Shown: piece by piece, positions 8,340 to 16,860 of the stretch
Position numbering within the stretch: position 1 is the first letter of the stretch
Layout: the number at the start of each line of letters is the position of its first letter
DNA from: an uncultured Prevotellaceae bacterium
Lineage (GTDB): Bacteria; Bacteroidota; Bacteroidia; Bacteroidales; Bacteroidaceae
DNA length: 64,000 nucleotides
Direction of reading: 5' to 3'
Assembly: GCA_937910905.1 (NCBI GenBank)
Contig: CALEPV010000079.1
Span: 1-64,000, forward strand
Notes under the pieces: model-generated
Told to the model about the DNA's origin: nothing
The model's database searches: none
What the model saw: only the letters and a program-made list of their open reading frames with translations
Position numbers and translations under genes: made by a program

Positions 8340-9338
8340 ATGCAATTAGCCAATCCATATTTTCTGCTGCTACTGTTGCTGCTGTTGCCATACATCGTGT
8401 GGTACATACTGCGGCAGCATAAGGCCGAGGCCTCGCTCAAGGTGAGTTCGGCCCTGTCCTTCAAGGACATACCTCGCAGCTACAAGGAGTACTTAATCCA
8501 CGTGCCGTTCATACTGCGGCTGGTGGCGATGAGCATGATAGTCATCGTGCTGTGCCGGCCGCAGCGCACGAATGTGCTGGAGGACAAGGACATCGAAGGC
8601 ATAGACATCATGCTGTGTCTCGACATCAGCACATCCATGATGGCCAAGGACTTGGAGCCCAACCGCATAGAAGCCGCCAAGCAGGTGGCGGCCGACTTTA
8701 TCAAGGGCCGCCCCAACGACAATATCGGTCTGACCATATTTGCAGGCGAGGCCTACACGCAGTGCCCCATGACAGTGGACCACGTGATGCTGCTGTCCAT
8801 GCTTGAGGACGTGAGCTGCAACATGGTGTATCAAGGCCTGATGCACGATGGTACTGCCATCGGCATGGGCGTGGCCACAGCCGTCAATCGCCTGAAGGAC
8901 AGCAAGGCCAAGAGCAAGGTGATAATACTGCTCACCGACGGTACCAACAACGTGAGCGACATACCGCCACCAACAGCTGCCAGCATAGCCAAGGAGTATG
9001 GTATCAGGATATACACCATCGGTGTGGGACGCAACGGACTGGCACCATATCCTGTACTGGTGGCCGGTCACTTCGAGGACATACAGGTGTCTGTGGAGAT
9101 CGACGAGAAGACACTGCGCACCATGGCCTCGACCACACAAGGCGAGTACTATCGTGCCACCGACAACAGCAGCCTGCAGGAGGTCTATCAGAAGATAGAC
9201 AAGCTGGAGAAGACCAAGATGCACGTCACGCAGTACGCCAAGCACTACGAGGCTTACGCCCTGTTTGCCTTCATCGCCATAGCCTGCCTGCTGCTGGAGC
9301 TACTACTCAAGGAAACTGTGCTGAAGAAACTACCATAA
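8340..9338 (+). CDS. batA: BatA, vWA-domain membrane protein
   Basis: 332 residues. Two N-terminal hydrophobic segments (residues 7-23 and 56-73) precede a vWA domain with the metal-ion-dependent adhesion motif DISTS (95-99), later LTDGTNN, and a closing helix (about 305-322, ALFAFIAIACLLLELLL). BatA is the first of the Bacteroides aerotolerance proteins, thought to assemble at the inner membrane under control of the MoxR ATPase. It is spaced 12 bp from both neighbours. The biochemical activity of Bat proteins is still unclear. Confidence 0.93.
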   Translation: MQLANPYFLLLLLLLLPYIVWYILRQHKAEASLKVSSALSFKDIPRSYKEYLIHVPFILRLVAMSMIVIVLCRPQRTNVLEDKDIEGIDIMLCLDISTSMMAKDLEPNRIEAAKQVAADFIKGRPNDNIGLTIFAGEAYTQCPMTVDHVMLLSMLEDVSCNMVYQGLMHDGTAIGMGVATAVNRLKDSKAKSKVIILLTDGTNNVSDIPPPTAASIAKEYGIRIYTIGVGRNGLAPYPVLVAGHFEDIQVSVEIDEKTLRTMASTTQGEYYRATDNSSLQEVYQKIDKLEKTKMHVTQYAKHYEAYALFAFIAIACLLLELLLKETVLKKLP

Positions 9339-9350
9339 GTAATCCCGACT

Positions 9351-11168
9351 ATGTTTAGATTTGAACATCCTATATATCTGTATGCACTGCTGATCATTCC
9401 GCTGCTGCTGATACTGCACTACGCCACCAACGCCCTGCGCCGTCGTCGCCTGCTCAGGTACGGCGACCCTGCGCTGCTCAAGGCTCTGATGCCCGATGTG
9501 GCCCACTATCGGATAGAAGCGAAGTTCTGGCTCCTGACTGTGGCGCTGGCACTGCTCATTGTCTGCCTCGCACAGCCGCAGTATGGCACGAAGATGTCTA
9601 CCGACAAGCGCATGGGTATTGAGGCTATGATAGCCATCGACGTGAGCAACTCCATGCTGGCACGCGACATCACACCATCGCGCCTGGACCGTGCCAAGAT
9701 GATGATGAGCAACCTCATAGACCACATGACCGACGACAAGGTGGGACTGGTGGTCTATGCCGGAGATGCCTTTGTGCAACTGCCCATCACCAACGACTAT
9801 GTGTCGGCCAAGATGTTCCTGGACGGCATATCGCCATCCATGATTGAGCTGCAAGGAACCGACATCGGTGAAGCTATCAATCAGAGTGTGCGCTCGTTCA
9901 CTTCGAAGGACGACGTCGGTCGTGCGCTGATACTCATCACCGACGGCGAGGACAACGAGGGCGGTGCCACCGAAGCGGCTACCAAAGCAGCCAAGAAAGG
10001 CATTCACGTATATGTGCTGGGCATCGGTTCGCCCGAAGGCAGTGCCATACCCGACCCCGAATCCAATAACGGCGGATATATCACCGACGACAACGGCAAT
10101 GTGGTTGTTTCGCGTCTGAACGAGCAGATGTGTCAGGAAATAGCCCAGGCCGGCAAGGGAGCATATATATATGTAGACAACAGCTCGTCGGCACAGTCGG
10201 CTCTCGACAAGCAGCTCGACAAGCTGGCCAAGGGCGAGTTCGAAGATGCACGCTACGATGAGTACGAGGAGCACTTCCTCGACTTCGCTTGGCTGGCATG
10301 GGGCCTGCTGCTGCTCGAACTGCTCATTCTGCCCCGACGCAACGAGCTGTTTAGGAATGTGCATCTGTTCAACCGCAACCCCAAGGTCGCAGCCCTCGTG
10401 GTAATGGCTCTGATGCTTGGTGCCACAGCGCAGGCACAGAGCAGCGAAGGCCGCAGGTTCATACGTCGCGGCAACCGATCATACCGGCAGGGAATAGTCG
10501 TTGCCACAGACACCGTCAACATCGACGGCAAGGAACACAACATGCAGGAGCTGTTCGGCAAGGCTCTCGTGGAGTACAAGAAAGCTGTGGAAGCCGATAG
10601 CACCAACTCGATAGCGCTCTACAATCTGGGCTGCGCCTATCTGATGAACAATCAGTTCAGCGATGCTGCACGCTCGTTCCAGAGGGCCGACTCCTGCGAG
10701 ACCAACAAGATGCGCAAGTCCAAGATATACCACAACATGGGCTTCATCAAGCAGGCTGCTGCCAACGAAGCGCTGGCGCAGGACAGCATTCAGCAGCAGC
10801 AACAGCTGTTGCGCGAGGCCATCGAGTTCTACAAGGCTTCGCTGCGCCGCAATCCTAACGACGACGAGACGCGCTACAATCTGGCTCTGTGCCAGCGACA
10901 GCTGCGCAACGACAACCAGCAAGGCGGTGGCGGCGGTGGCTCCGACGAGCAGCAGCAGCAACAACAGCAGCAGGAGCAACAACAACAGCAACAGCAGCAA
11001 GACCAGCAACAAAAAGAACAGCAGCAACAACAACAGGAACAGCAGAACGAGTTCCAGCAGAATGCTGAACAGATGCTGGAGAATGCCAAACGCAGAGAGC
11101 GCGAGACGCAGCAGCAGATGCAACAGCAACAACCCAGTACACGACGACAACTCAAGAAACGATGGTAA
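9351..11168 (+). CDS. BatB-BatC fusion (vWA + TPR)
   Basis: 605 residues, about the sum of separate BatB and BatC. Residues 1-330 are BatB: two N-terminal helices, a vWA domain with DVSNS (97-101) and LITDGEDNEGG, and a closing helix (LAWGLLLLELLILP). From about residue 345 a new hydrophobic segment (VAALVVMALMLGATAQAQ) resembles the BatC signal sequence. TPR units follow (KALVEYKKAVEADSTNSIAL; SLRRNPNDDETRYNLALCQRQ), then Gly6 and a Gln-rich tail (about residues 527-560). The fusion keeps both functional parts in one frame. The end overlaps the next gene by 7 bp. Confidence 0.9.
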   Translation: MFRFEHPIYLYALLIIPLLLILHYATNALRRRRLLRYGDPALLKALMPDVAHYRIEAKFWLLTVALALLIVCLAQPQYGTKMSTDKRMGIEAMIAIDVSNSMLARDITPSRLDRAKMMMSNLIDHMTDDKVGLVVYAGDAFVQLPITNDYVSAKMFLDGISPSMIELQGTDIGEAINQSVRSFTSKDDVGRALILITDGEDNEGGATEAATKAAKKGIHVYVLGIGSPEGSAIPDPESNNGGYITDDNGNVVVSRLNEQMCQEIAQAGKGAYIYVDNSSSAQSALDKQLDKLAKGEFEDARYDEYEEHFLDFAWLAWGLLLLELLILPRRNELFRNVHLFNRNPKVAALVVMALMLGATAQAQSSEGRRFIRRGNRSYRQGIVVATDTVNIDGKEHNMQELFGKALVEYKKAVEADSTNSIALYNLGCAYLMNNQFSDAARSFQRADSCETNKMRKSKIYHNMGFIKQAAANEALAQDSIQQQQQLLREAIEFYKASLRRNPNDDETRYNLALCQRQLRNDNQQGGGGGGSDEQQQQQQQQEQQQQQQQQDQQQKEQQQQQQEQQNEFQQNAEQMLENAKRRERETQQQMQQQQPSTRRQLKKRW

Positions 11169-13798
11169 GACACGACAATCATATCATTGGACGCTGGCTG
11201 ACCACGCTCTGCCTCCTGTTCGCAACTGCATACGCAGCTACGGCAGAGGAGATTAAGGTGGACCTACAGGCACCTAGGCAGGGCGAAGTGGGACGGATGC
11301 TGCAGGTAAGATACACCGTGCAGGCCACAGGCGATGAGCAGCCCAACGGACAATTCCGTACTGGCAACTTCGATGGCTTCACCGTGCAGTACCGAGGTCA
11401 GAGCAGCGGTAGGCAGTCCTCCAGCAGCTATGGCGGCGGACGCTCCTACAGCCAGACGGTGTTCTTTATCCAGTACACCTACAGCATCATCCCCACAGAG
11501 GCCGGCACGCAGACCATTCCGGCAGGCATGTTCACGTACAACGGCAAGACCTACAAGTCGAAGTCGGCCACGATACAGATTCTACCTTCCAGTGGCAACT
11601 CATCCGGCAGCGGACAGTCGGCTCAAGGCAAGCAGAGTGGCCAAGGCAGTCAGGGCAGCTCTGCACAGCAGTCCAGACACAGCACGCCTGCTGCCAAGCA
11701 GGGCAAGAGTGCATTCTTCATCGTGCCCACACTCAGCAAGCAACGCGTCTACGAGCAGGAGGCTGTGATGCTGACCTACAAGATATACACCAACGCCACC
11801 ATCAGCAGTCGTCTGGCAAGCGACGAGCCAAGGTTCGACGGGCTGCATGTGCAGGAGATCGACCCAAATGGACAACGTTATGCCAAGGAGGAGGACTACA
11901 ACGGCGAGCGCTACCACTCTGTGGTGTGGAAGCAGTATCTGCTCTTCCCGCAGCAGGCCGGCACCATCACCATACCGGCTGTGAAGTACGAGGCGCTGGT
12001 CAGCGAGGTGCAGCAGGTGTCGAGCGGCGACGAGCTCATCGACTACTACTACTTTGGCGGTCGTCAGCTGATACAGTCTGTTCGCCGCGAAGTGAGTGCT
12101 CCATCTGTCACACTGCGCGTAGACTCTCTGCCGTCGCCGCGGCCTGAGGGATTCACAGGCGCCGTAGGACAGTTCAGCATCAGCACACAGCTCACACCGC
12201 AGAGCCTCAAGGCCAACGAAGCCACAACGATGCGTGTCACGGTCTCCGGCACTGGCAACCTGCAGCTGATGCGTGCGCCCGAGGTTCAGTGGCCCAAGGA
12301 CTTCGAGACCTATACGCCTAAGACCGAGGAGCACACGCAGCTCACGAGCAGCGGCGTGACGGGCAACATGATATTCGACTACATCGCTGTGCCGCGACAC
12401 GAAGGCAAGTACGACGTGGCACCCATCACATTCGTATACTTCGACCCCGCAGCCCGCACCTACAAGACCTTGCATAGCGACCCGGCATCGCTGGATGTGG
12501 CTCGTGGCGAGGGCCGTAGCCAGTCGGCACAGGAGGAGGTCGAGGAGATAGGCAACGACATTCGCCACATACACAGCCGGAGTGTGCACTACGTGAAGGA
12601 CGGACAGGTGTTCTTCGGTTCCAGTGCATACTGGCTGTCCTATGCTACAGCCCTCTGCGTGTTCATCCTCGTGGCCCTCGGCTTCCGCAAGTACGCAGCG
12701 GGCAATGCCGATGTTGTGGGTCGTCGCGGACGTGGCGCCAGCAAGATAGCCACCAAGCGTCTGCGCACAGCCCGCAAGCTCATGCAGCAGCATCGTGCAG
12801 CCGAGTTCTACGACGAGACCATGCGTGCTCTCTACGGCTACATCAGCGACAAGCTGAACTTGCCGCAGAGCGAGCTGAACAAGGACAACCTGCGCCAGCA
12901 GCTCACCGACCGCAATGTCGACTCACAGCTCACCAACACATTCATGCAAATACTCGACACATGCGAGTTCGCACGCTTCGCCCCCGGCAACCTGATATCC
13001 AACATGGACAAGCTCTTCTCTGCGGCACAGAGTGCTATCAACCAAATGGAACGAACACTTCCCATCATTCTTGCACTTTTCACAGCTCTCACCTCTCCTC
13101 TCGCAGCCCAGACGCTCGCACAGGCCGACTCCGCCTATGTCGCCCAGGACTACCACCGTGCCGCCCATATCTACAAAGCACTGCTGGAGCAGAACGGTGA
13201 GAGTGCAACGATATACTACAACCTGGGCAACACCTACTACCGCATGGACTCGCTGGGGCGTGCCATTCTCAACTACGAGCGCGCCCTGCTGCTCGACCCC
13301 TCCGATGCCGACACACGCTTCAACCTCCAGCTCGCACGCTCGCATACTGCCGACAAGGTCGCAGCACGAAGCGAGTTCTTCTTCGTCACATGGTGGCACT
13401 CGCTCACCCTCAGCCTGAACGTTCAGACGTGGGCATATCTCGCACTCTTCGCATTCCTTGCCATGCTTCTCTCCATTGGGCTGTACATCTTCCTGCCCAG
13501 CGTGCACGCACGCAAGATCACCTTCACGCTCGCCCTCGTCATGCTCGCCCTGTGTCTGCTCGCCAATATATCAGCATATCAGGCCCGCACACGTCTCTTC
13601 TCGCGACACGCAGCCATAGTAATGCCCCCCTCTGCCGTAGTGCACAGCAACCCGTCCGACTCCGGCAAGGACCTCTTCATCCTGCACGAAGGCACGCGCG
13701 TAGACATACTGGACAGCAGCGTGGCCCACTGGCTGCAGATACGAATCAACGACGACAAGGAAGGCTGGTTACGCCGCGATGAAATAGAAGTAATATAG
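11162..13798 (+). CDS. BatD-BatE fusion
   Basis: 878 residues. It begins with a signal peptide (LTTLCLLFATAYAATAEE). Residues 30-480 are the beta-rich BatD ectodomain, with a Ser/Gln-rich linker near 143-175, then a transmembrane helix (about 490-507) and a cytoplasmic helical part. From Met629 a second signal-like helix starts (LPIILALFTALTSPLAAQ), followed by TPR repeats (SATIYYNLGNTYYRMDSLG), two more helices and a C-terminal SH3-like segment ending GWLRRDEIEV, which is BatE. The reading frame is continuous across the junction, so BatD and BatE are one polypeptide unless an indel is present. An internal start at 13046 could also release BatE alone. Confidence 0.9.
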   Translation: MVRHDNHIIGRWLTTLCLLFATAYAATAEEIKVDLQAPRQGEVGRMLQVRYTVQATGDEQPNGQFRTGNFDGFTVQYRGQSSGRQSSSSYGGGRSYSQTVFFIQYTYSIIPTEAGTQTIPAGMFTYNGKTYKSKSATIQILPSSGNSSGSGQSAQGKQSGQGSQGSSAQQSRHSTPAAKQGKSAFFIVPTLSKQRVYEQEAVMLTYKIYTNATISSRLASDEPRFDGLHVQEIDPNGQRYAKEEDYNGERYHSVVWKQYLLFPQQAGTITIPAVKYEALVSEVQQVSSGDELIDYYYFGGRQLIQSVRREVSAPSVTLRVDSLPSPRPEGFTGAVGQFSISTQLTPQSLKANEATTMRVTVSGTGNLQLMRAPEVQWPKDFETYTPKTEEHTQLTSSGVTGNMIFDYIAVPRHEGKYDVAPITFVYFDPAARTYKTLHSDPASLDVARGEGRSQSAQEEVEEIGNDIRHIHSRSVHYVKDGQVFFGSSAYWLSYATALCVFILVALGFRKYAAGNADVVGRRGRGASKIATKRLRTARKLMQQHRAAEFYDETMRALYGYISDKLNLPQSELNKDNLRQQLTDRNVDSQLTNTFMQILDTCEFARFAPGNLISNMDKLFSAAQSAINQMERTLPIILALFTALTSPLAAQTLAQADSAYVAQDYHRAAHIYKALLEQNGESATIYYNLGNTYYRMDSLGRAILNYERALLLDPSDADTRFNLQLARSHTADKVAARSEFFFVTWWHSLTLSLNVQTWAYLALFAFLAMLLSIGLYIFLPSVHARKITFTLALVMLALCLLANISAYQARTRLFSRHAAIVMPPSAVVHSNPSDSGKDLFILHEGTRVDILDSSVAHWLQIRINDDKEGWLRRDEIEVI

Positions 13799-13800
13799 AT

Positions 13801-14289
13801 ATGGAGCCATTATTCCAACTACCCGCTCGTTTGAGCAAGACCGCGCAATACAAAAGCTTTCTCGAGCGCTACCTGCCCTACATGGAAGGCGAGGACGATG
13901 CCATAGCTGCCATGGCCAACACCGCAGCTGCGCTGCACGAGGCTTTCCACTTCTTCTGGGTAGGCTTCTATCTGGTCAAGGATGCTCAGTGGCTGTCGTT
14001 AGGTCCGTTTCAAGGCTCGCCGGCCTGCTCGCGCATCAAGCGCGGACATGGTGTGTGCGGCACAGCGTGGGCCGAGGCTCGCACGCTGATAGTGCCCGAT
14101 GTCAATGCCTTCCCCGGACACATAGCCTGCAGCAGCCACTCCCGCTCCGAGATTGTAGTGCCAATCCTCAACCCTGCCCGCAAGGTGCTCGGCGTGATAG
14201 ACGTAGACAGCGACCACCTCGACGCCTTCGACGACCACGACCGCCAAGGGCTCGAAGCCGTAGCACGCCGTATAGCTGAAAATCTATGA
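13801..14289 (+). CDS. msrC: Free methionine-(R)-sulfoxide reductase (GAF domain)
   Basis: 162 residues, a single GAF domain. The three cysteines typical of fRMsr are present: C76 (SPACSRIKRGHG), C86 (GVCGTAW) and C110 (PGHIACSS). The DVNAFPGHIAC and VIDVDSDHLDAFDDHD motifs also match. The enzyme reduces free Met-(R)-sulfoxide using thioredoxin, a repair role that fits its place next to the Bat genes. It begins two bases after the batD-batE stop. Its last third is copied in the 204-bp tandem duplication, but the first copy carries the intact gene. Confidence 0.92.
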   Translation: MEPLFQLPARLSKTAQYKSFLERYLPYMEGEDDAIAAMANTAAALHEAFHFFWVGFYLVKDAQWLSLGPFQGSPACSRIKRGHGVCGTAWAEARTLIVPDVNAFPGHIACSSHSRSEIVVPILNPARKVLGVIDVDSDHLDAFDDHDRQGLEAVARRIAENL

Positions 14290-14539
14290 ATCCCATCTTC
14301 GATAGAGCCGCACAACTGCTAAGCCAATCCACCATGCAGCCACTCCCGCTCCGAGATTGTAGTGCCAATCCTCAACCCTGCCCGCAAGGTGCTCGGCGTG
14401 ATAGACGTAGACAGCGACCACCTCGACGCCTTCGACGACCACGACCGCCAAGGGCTCGAAGCCGTAGCACGCCGTATAGCTGAAAATCTATGAATCCCAT
14501 CTTCGATAGAGCCGCACAACTGCTAAGCCAATCCACCAT
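14132..14539. repeat. 204-bp tandem duplication across the msrC-tcdA junction
   Basis: 14132-14335 is repeated at 14336-14539 with no difference noticed by eye. The unit carries the last ~52 codons of msrC, its stop, and the first ~17 codons of tcdA. A GCAGC microhomology at the joints fits a slippage or unequal-exchange origin. msrC ends in copy 1 and tcdA starts in copy 2, so both genes remain whole. A decoy tcdA start is left at 14286. Confidence 0.93.
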
Positions 14540-15194
14540 GCAGCGACTCGCCAATGCCAGAGTCATCATCTTCGGTGTTGGCGGGGTGGGCAGCTGGTGT
14601 GCCGAGAGCCTGGTGCGTACAGGCATAGGGCACCTGACGATAGTGGACTTCGATATTGTCGATGTCACCAATGTCAACCGTCAGGCCATGGCCACATCCT
14701 CCACCATCGGACAGGTGAAGGTCCAAGCCATGCGTGACCGTCTGCTTGACATCAATCCGCAGGCCGACATCCAAGCTATCCAGGCAGCCTACACAGCCGC
14801 AAGTGCAGACACCTTCCGGCTGGAGACCTACGACTATATCGTAGATGCCATAGACAGCCTCCAGCACAAAGCCCACCTCATACTGCACGCCACCCGCCTG
14901 CCCCGTCACATCCGTTTCATCTCATCCATGGGAGCTGCCCTCAAGCTCGATCCCACGCAGGTCACTGCAGCCGAGTTCTGGAAAGTCAAGGGCTGCCCCC
15001 TCGCCAGAGCGCTGCGCAACCGCTTCAAACGCACCAAGACCTATCCAGCCCACAAGTTCACAGCCGTCTACTCCCCCGAGCCACCACAGCCCATCGCCGT
15101 CAAAGGCTCATTGGTGCAGGTCACCGCATGCTTCGGCTTCACCATCGCCAGCATCATCATCCGCGACCTCGCCCAGCAGTATAAAGAATGTTAA
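14490..15194 (+). CDS. tcdA: tRNA threonylcarbamoyladenosine dehydratase (E1-like)
   Basis: 234 residues, ThiF/MoeB-type fold. The nucleotide-binding motif GVGGVGSWCAESLVRTGIG (29-47) is followed by the acidic strand IVDFDIVDVTNVNRQ. Further conserved segments are DAIDSLQHKAHLI and SSMGAALKLDP. The family cyclises t6A to ct6A in ANN-decoding tRNAs using ATP. It is somewhat shorter than E. coli TcdA. The start at 14490 is the second copy of the duplicated tcdA 5' end; the equivalent start at 14286 runs into a wrong frame and stops at 14483. ThiF and MoeB are the alternatives, but no cysteine-rich zinc site is seen. Confidence 0.9.
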   Translation: MNPIFDRAAQLLSQSTMQRLANARVIIFGVGGVGSWCAESLVRTGIGHLTIVDFDIVDVTNVNRQAMATSSTIGQVKVQAMRDRLLDINPQADIQAIQAAYTAASADTFRLETYDYIVDAIDSLQHKAHLILHATRLPRHIRFISSMGAALKLDPTQVTAAEFWKVKGCPLARALRNRFKRTKTYPAHKFTAVYSPEPPQPIAVKGSLVQVTACFGFTIASIIIRDLAQQYKEC

Positions 15195-15232
15195 AGGTGT
15201 ATGCATGTACAGCTTTATAATAAGATTATAAT

Positions 15233-15240
15233 TATCTTTG
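15233..15240 (+). promoter_or_regulatory. -7 box for the AAA+ ATPase gene
   Basis: TATCTTTG matches TAnnTTTG and lies 35 bp before the chosen ATG at 15276, in an AT-rich stretch. A TTTAT at 15214-15218 is a weak -33 candidate. Confidence 0.65.
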
Positions 15241-15275
15241 CATAAAGTTTGTCATCACACATCAATGAGCATATT

Positions 15276-16397
15276 ATGAAGGTCTCAAACCCCTTTATCA
15301 CCAACGGATACCTGTCACCACACTACTTCTGCGACCGTGTAGAAGAGACACAACTGCTGACACGCCTCTTGACCAACGGCAATAATGTAGCACTTATTTC
15401 TCCTCGTCGCCTTGGCAAAACGGGCTTGATACATCATTGCTTCGAGCAGGACAGTATCAAAGCCAGCTACTACACCTTCATTGTAGACATATATGCAACC
15501 AAGAACCTGCAGGAATTCGTTTATGAGCTAGGAAAGTCTGTCCTGGGTGTATTGAAATCTAGAGGTCGCAAGGCATGGGAGCTGTTTCTGAACACGCTTG
15601 GATCGTTGCGCGGCAACATCTCATTCGACATAAATGGGAATCCTGAATGGGGGCTAGGAGTAGGCGACATCAAGTTGCCAGAGTTCACGCTTGATGAAAT
15701 CTTCACCTATCTGGAAATGGCCGATAAGCCGTGCCTTGTAGCTATTGATGAGTTCCAAGTAATCGCCGACTATCCAGATAATAAGGTAGAAGCAGTACTT
15801 CGCACAAGAATACAGAAATGCAGAAACGCATGGTTTGTCTATGCAGGTTCACAGCGGCACATGATGTCCGAGATATTTGCCTCTCCGTCCCGTCCTTTTT
15901 ATCAAAGCACAAGCCTCATGTCCATAGAGCCCATCGATTGCGAGCACTACGTGACATTTGCACAAAGTCTGTTCCGCGAGAATCATAAGGACATTTCACG
16001 TGAGGCAATTATTGCAGTCTATCAGCGATATGAGGGTGTCACCTGGTATGTACAGTCTGTCCTCAATGCCATGTTCGCACTCACAGAACCAGGAGGCAGC
16101 TGTACAGAAGATATGATAGAACCAGCCATCCAGCAGATCATATCCCAACAAAGTTTTGCATACAAGGCGTTGTTGTTCCAGTTGCCGGCAAAACAGAAAG
16201 AGGTGTTGATGGCAATCTGCAAAGAAGGCAAGGCTACAAGTCTTACCGCCCGTCCCTTCCTGCAGCATTACCATCTCACAGCCAGTTCAGTCCAGGGTGC
16301 AGTGAAGGGTCTGTTGGACAAAGACTTCATCACTCACGATATGGGCAGCTATAGTCTGTACGACCAGTTCTTCGCTCAGTGGCTATTGCAGCAGTAA
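15276..16397 (+). CDS. AAA+ ATPase of the archaeal-type/DUF234-like group
   Basis: 373 residues from the ATG at 15276; an upstream in-frame TTG at 15249 would begin too close to the -7 box. Walker A is SPRRLGKTG, Walker B is CLVAIDEFQ, and a sensor-type segment (FVYAGSQRHMM) follows. The C-terminal ~100 residues form a winged-helix-like part (VLMAICKEGKATSLTARPFL). Such stand-alone ATPases are common and often multicopy in Bacteroidota. Their partners are mostly unknown. No nuclease or toxin domain is fused. It is a monocistronic unit followed by a hairpin at 16410. Confidence 0.85.
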   Translation: MKVSNPFITNGYLSPHYFCDRVEETQLLTRLLTNGNNVALISPRRLGKTGLIHHCFEQDSIKASYYTFIVDIYATKNLQEFVYELGKSVLGVLKSRGRKAWELFLNTLGSLRGNISFDINGNPEWGLGVGDIKLPEFTLDEIFTYLEMADKPCLVAIDEFQVIADYPDNKVEAVLRTRIQKCRNAWFVYAGSQRHMMSEIFASPSRPFYQSTSLMSIEPIDCEHYVTFAQSLFRENHKDISREAIIAVYQRYEGVTWYVQSVLNAMFALTEPGGSCTEDMIEPAIQQIISQQSFAYKALLFQLPAKQKEVLMAICKEGKATSLTARPFLQHYHLTASSVQGAVKGLLDKDFITHDMGSYSLYDQFFAQWLLQQ

Positions 16398-16409
16398 TGC
16401 TCTGGGAGC

Positions 16410-16426
16410 GCAGGCGGCTCGCCTGC
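16410..16426 (+). terminator. Hairpin after the ATPase gene
   Basis: GCAGGCG and CGCCTGC form a perfect 7-bp stem around GCT, 12 bp after the ATPase stop, followed by ATTATTT. It is a likely intrinsic terminator with a weak T-run. Confidence 0.55.
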
Positions 16427-16475
16427 ATTATTTGCCACTCCAGCGGCCACGCATCATCGCGTCGATGGGTGCTCT

Positions 16476-16557
16476 GCACCGCGGTGTAGAAGTCGTTGCA
16501 CCGCGGTGTAGAGGTCGTTGCACCGCGGTGTAGAAGTCGTTGCACCGCGGTGTAGAG
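16476..16557. repeat. 22-bp tandem repeat, four copies
   Basis: Units start at 16476, 16498, 16520 and 16542 (the last is cut by the miniature element at 16558). Each holds the perfect palindrome CACCGCGGTG followed by TAGAAGTCGTTG or TAGAGGTCGTTG, alternating. The core is related to the CGCGGTGTCGAAGCCCTTGC part of the 44-bp array at 124. There are no unique spacers, so it is not a CRISPR. Confidence 0.88.
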
Positions 16558-16784
16558 GTAAGCACTCTTAGAAGTACACCTTGTGGCAGTTGTTATAGGT
16601 TGAATAACCTGTACCTATTTGCTGTAGGTACGACTTCAGTGACGCCCTGCTGGTGGTCTGACTGTAACTGCAGAAACTCTTCCTTGGTCATAATTGTAAC
16701 AGTTGTAGTTTTGGTGCACTATTGCGGGGGCAAAGGTACAACAAAACAACAACTGCTACAAGGTGTACATCTTCGAGTGCTTAC
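16558..16784. mobile_element. 227-bp IS66-like miniature element (MITE)
   Basis: The ends are inverted repeats of about 36 bp. The left end starts GTAAGCACTCTTAGAAG and the right end read inward starts GTAAGCACTCGAAGATG; both continue TACACCTTGT-GCAGTTGTT. The GTAAGC terminus is typical of IS66-family elements. Inside are a leftward -7 box (16731-16738) and a 32-codon reading frame that looks like the N-terminus of an IS66 accessory protein. No 8-bp target duplication is visible (flanks GTGTAGAG and GGCGAACA), so the insertion is old or rearranged. The IS66 assignment is inferred from the ends and from the MTKEEFLQLQ start. Confidence 0.7.
16593..16691 (-). pseudogene. Remnant of an IS66-type accessory ORF
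   Basis: A 32-residue frame beginning MTKEEFLQLQSDHQQ, 39 bp downstream of a TACCTTTG box, ending just inside the left inverted repeat. The opening resembles the short first ORF of Bacteroidota IS66 elements. The rest, and the transposase, are missing, so the element could move only with an enzyme supplied elsewhere. Confidence 0.55.
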
Positions 16785-16795
16785 GGCGAACATGC

Positions 16796-16833
16796 GACAG
16801 CAGCTACAATCTATTGCGACTGTAGCTGCTGTC
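16796..16833 (-). terminator. 13-bp perfect stem-loop after the 55-codon gene
   Basis: GACAGCAGCTACA (16796-16808) pairs perfectly with TGTAGCTGCTGTC (16821-16833) around a 12-nt loop. It lies 27 bp past the stop of the leftward 55-codon gene and is a likely terminator for the 17-19.7 kb transcript, although no strong U-run follows on that strand. Confidence 0.55.
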
Positions 16834-16860
16834 TATTGTTGTGTTAGTACTAATCAGGGA

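Noticed and set aside
14286..14483. Separate 65-codon gene
   Set aside because: It is the duplicated tcdA start running out of frame into the copied msrC end; a by-product of the 204-bp duplication.
16550..16792. 8-bp target duplication around the miniature element
   Set aside because: Flanks GTGTAGAG and GGCGAACA differ, so no duplication can be claimed.
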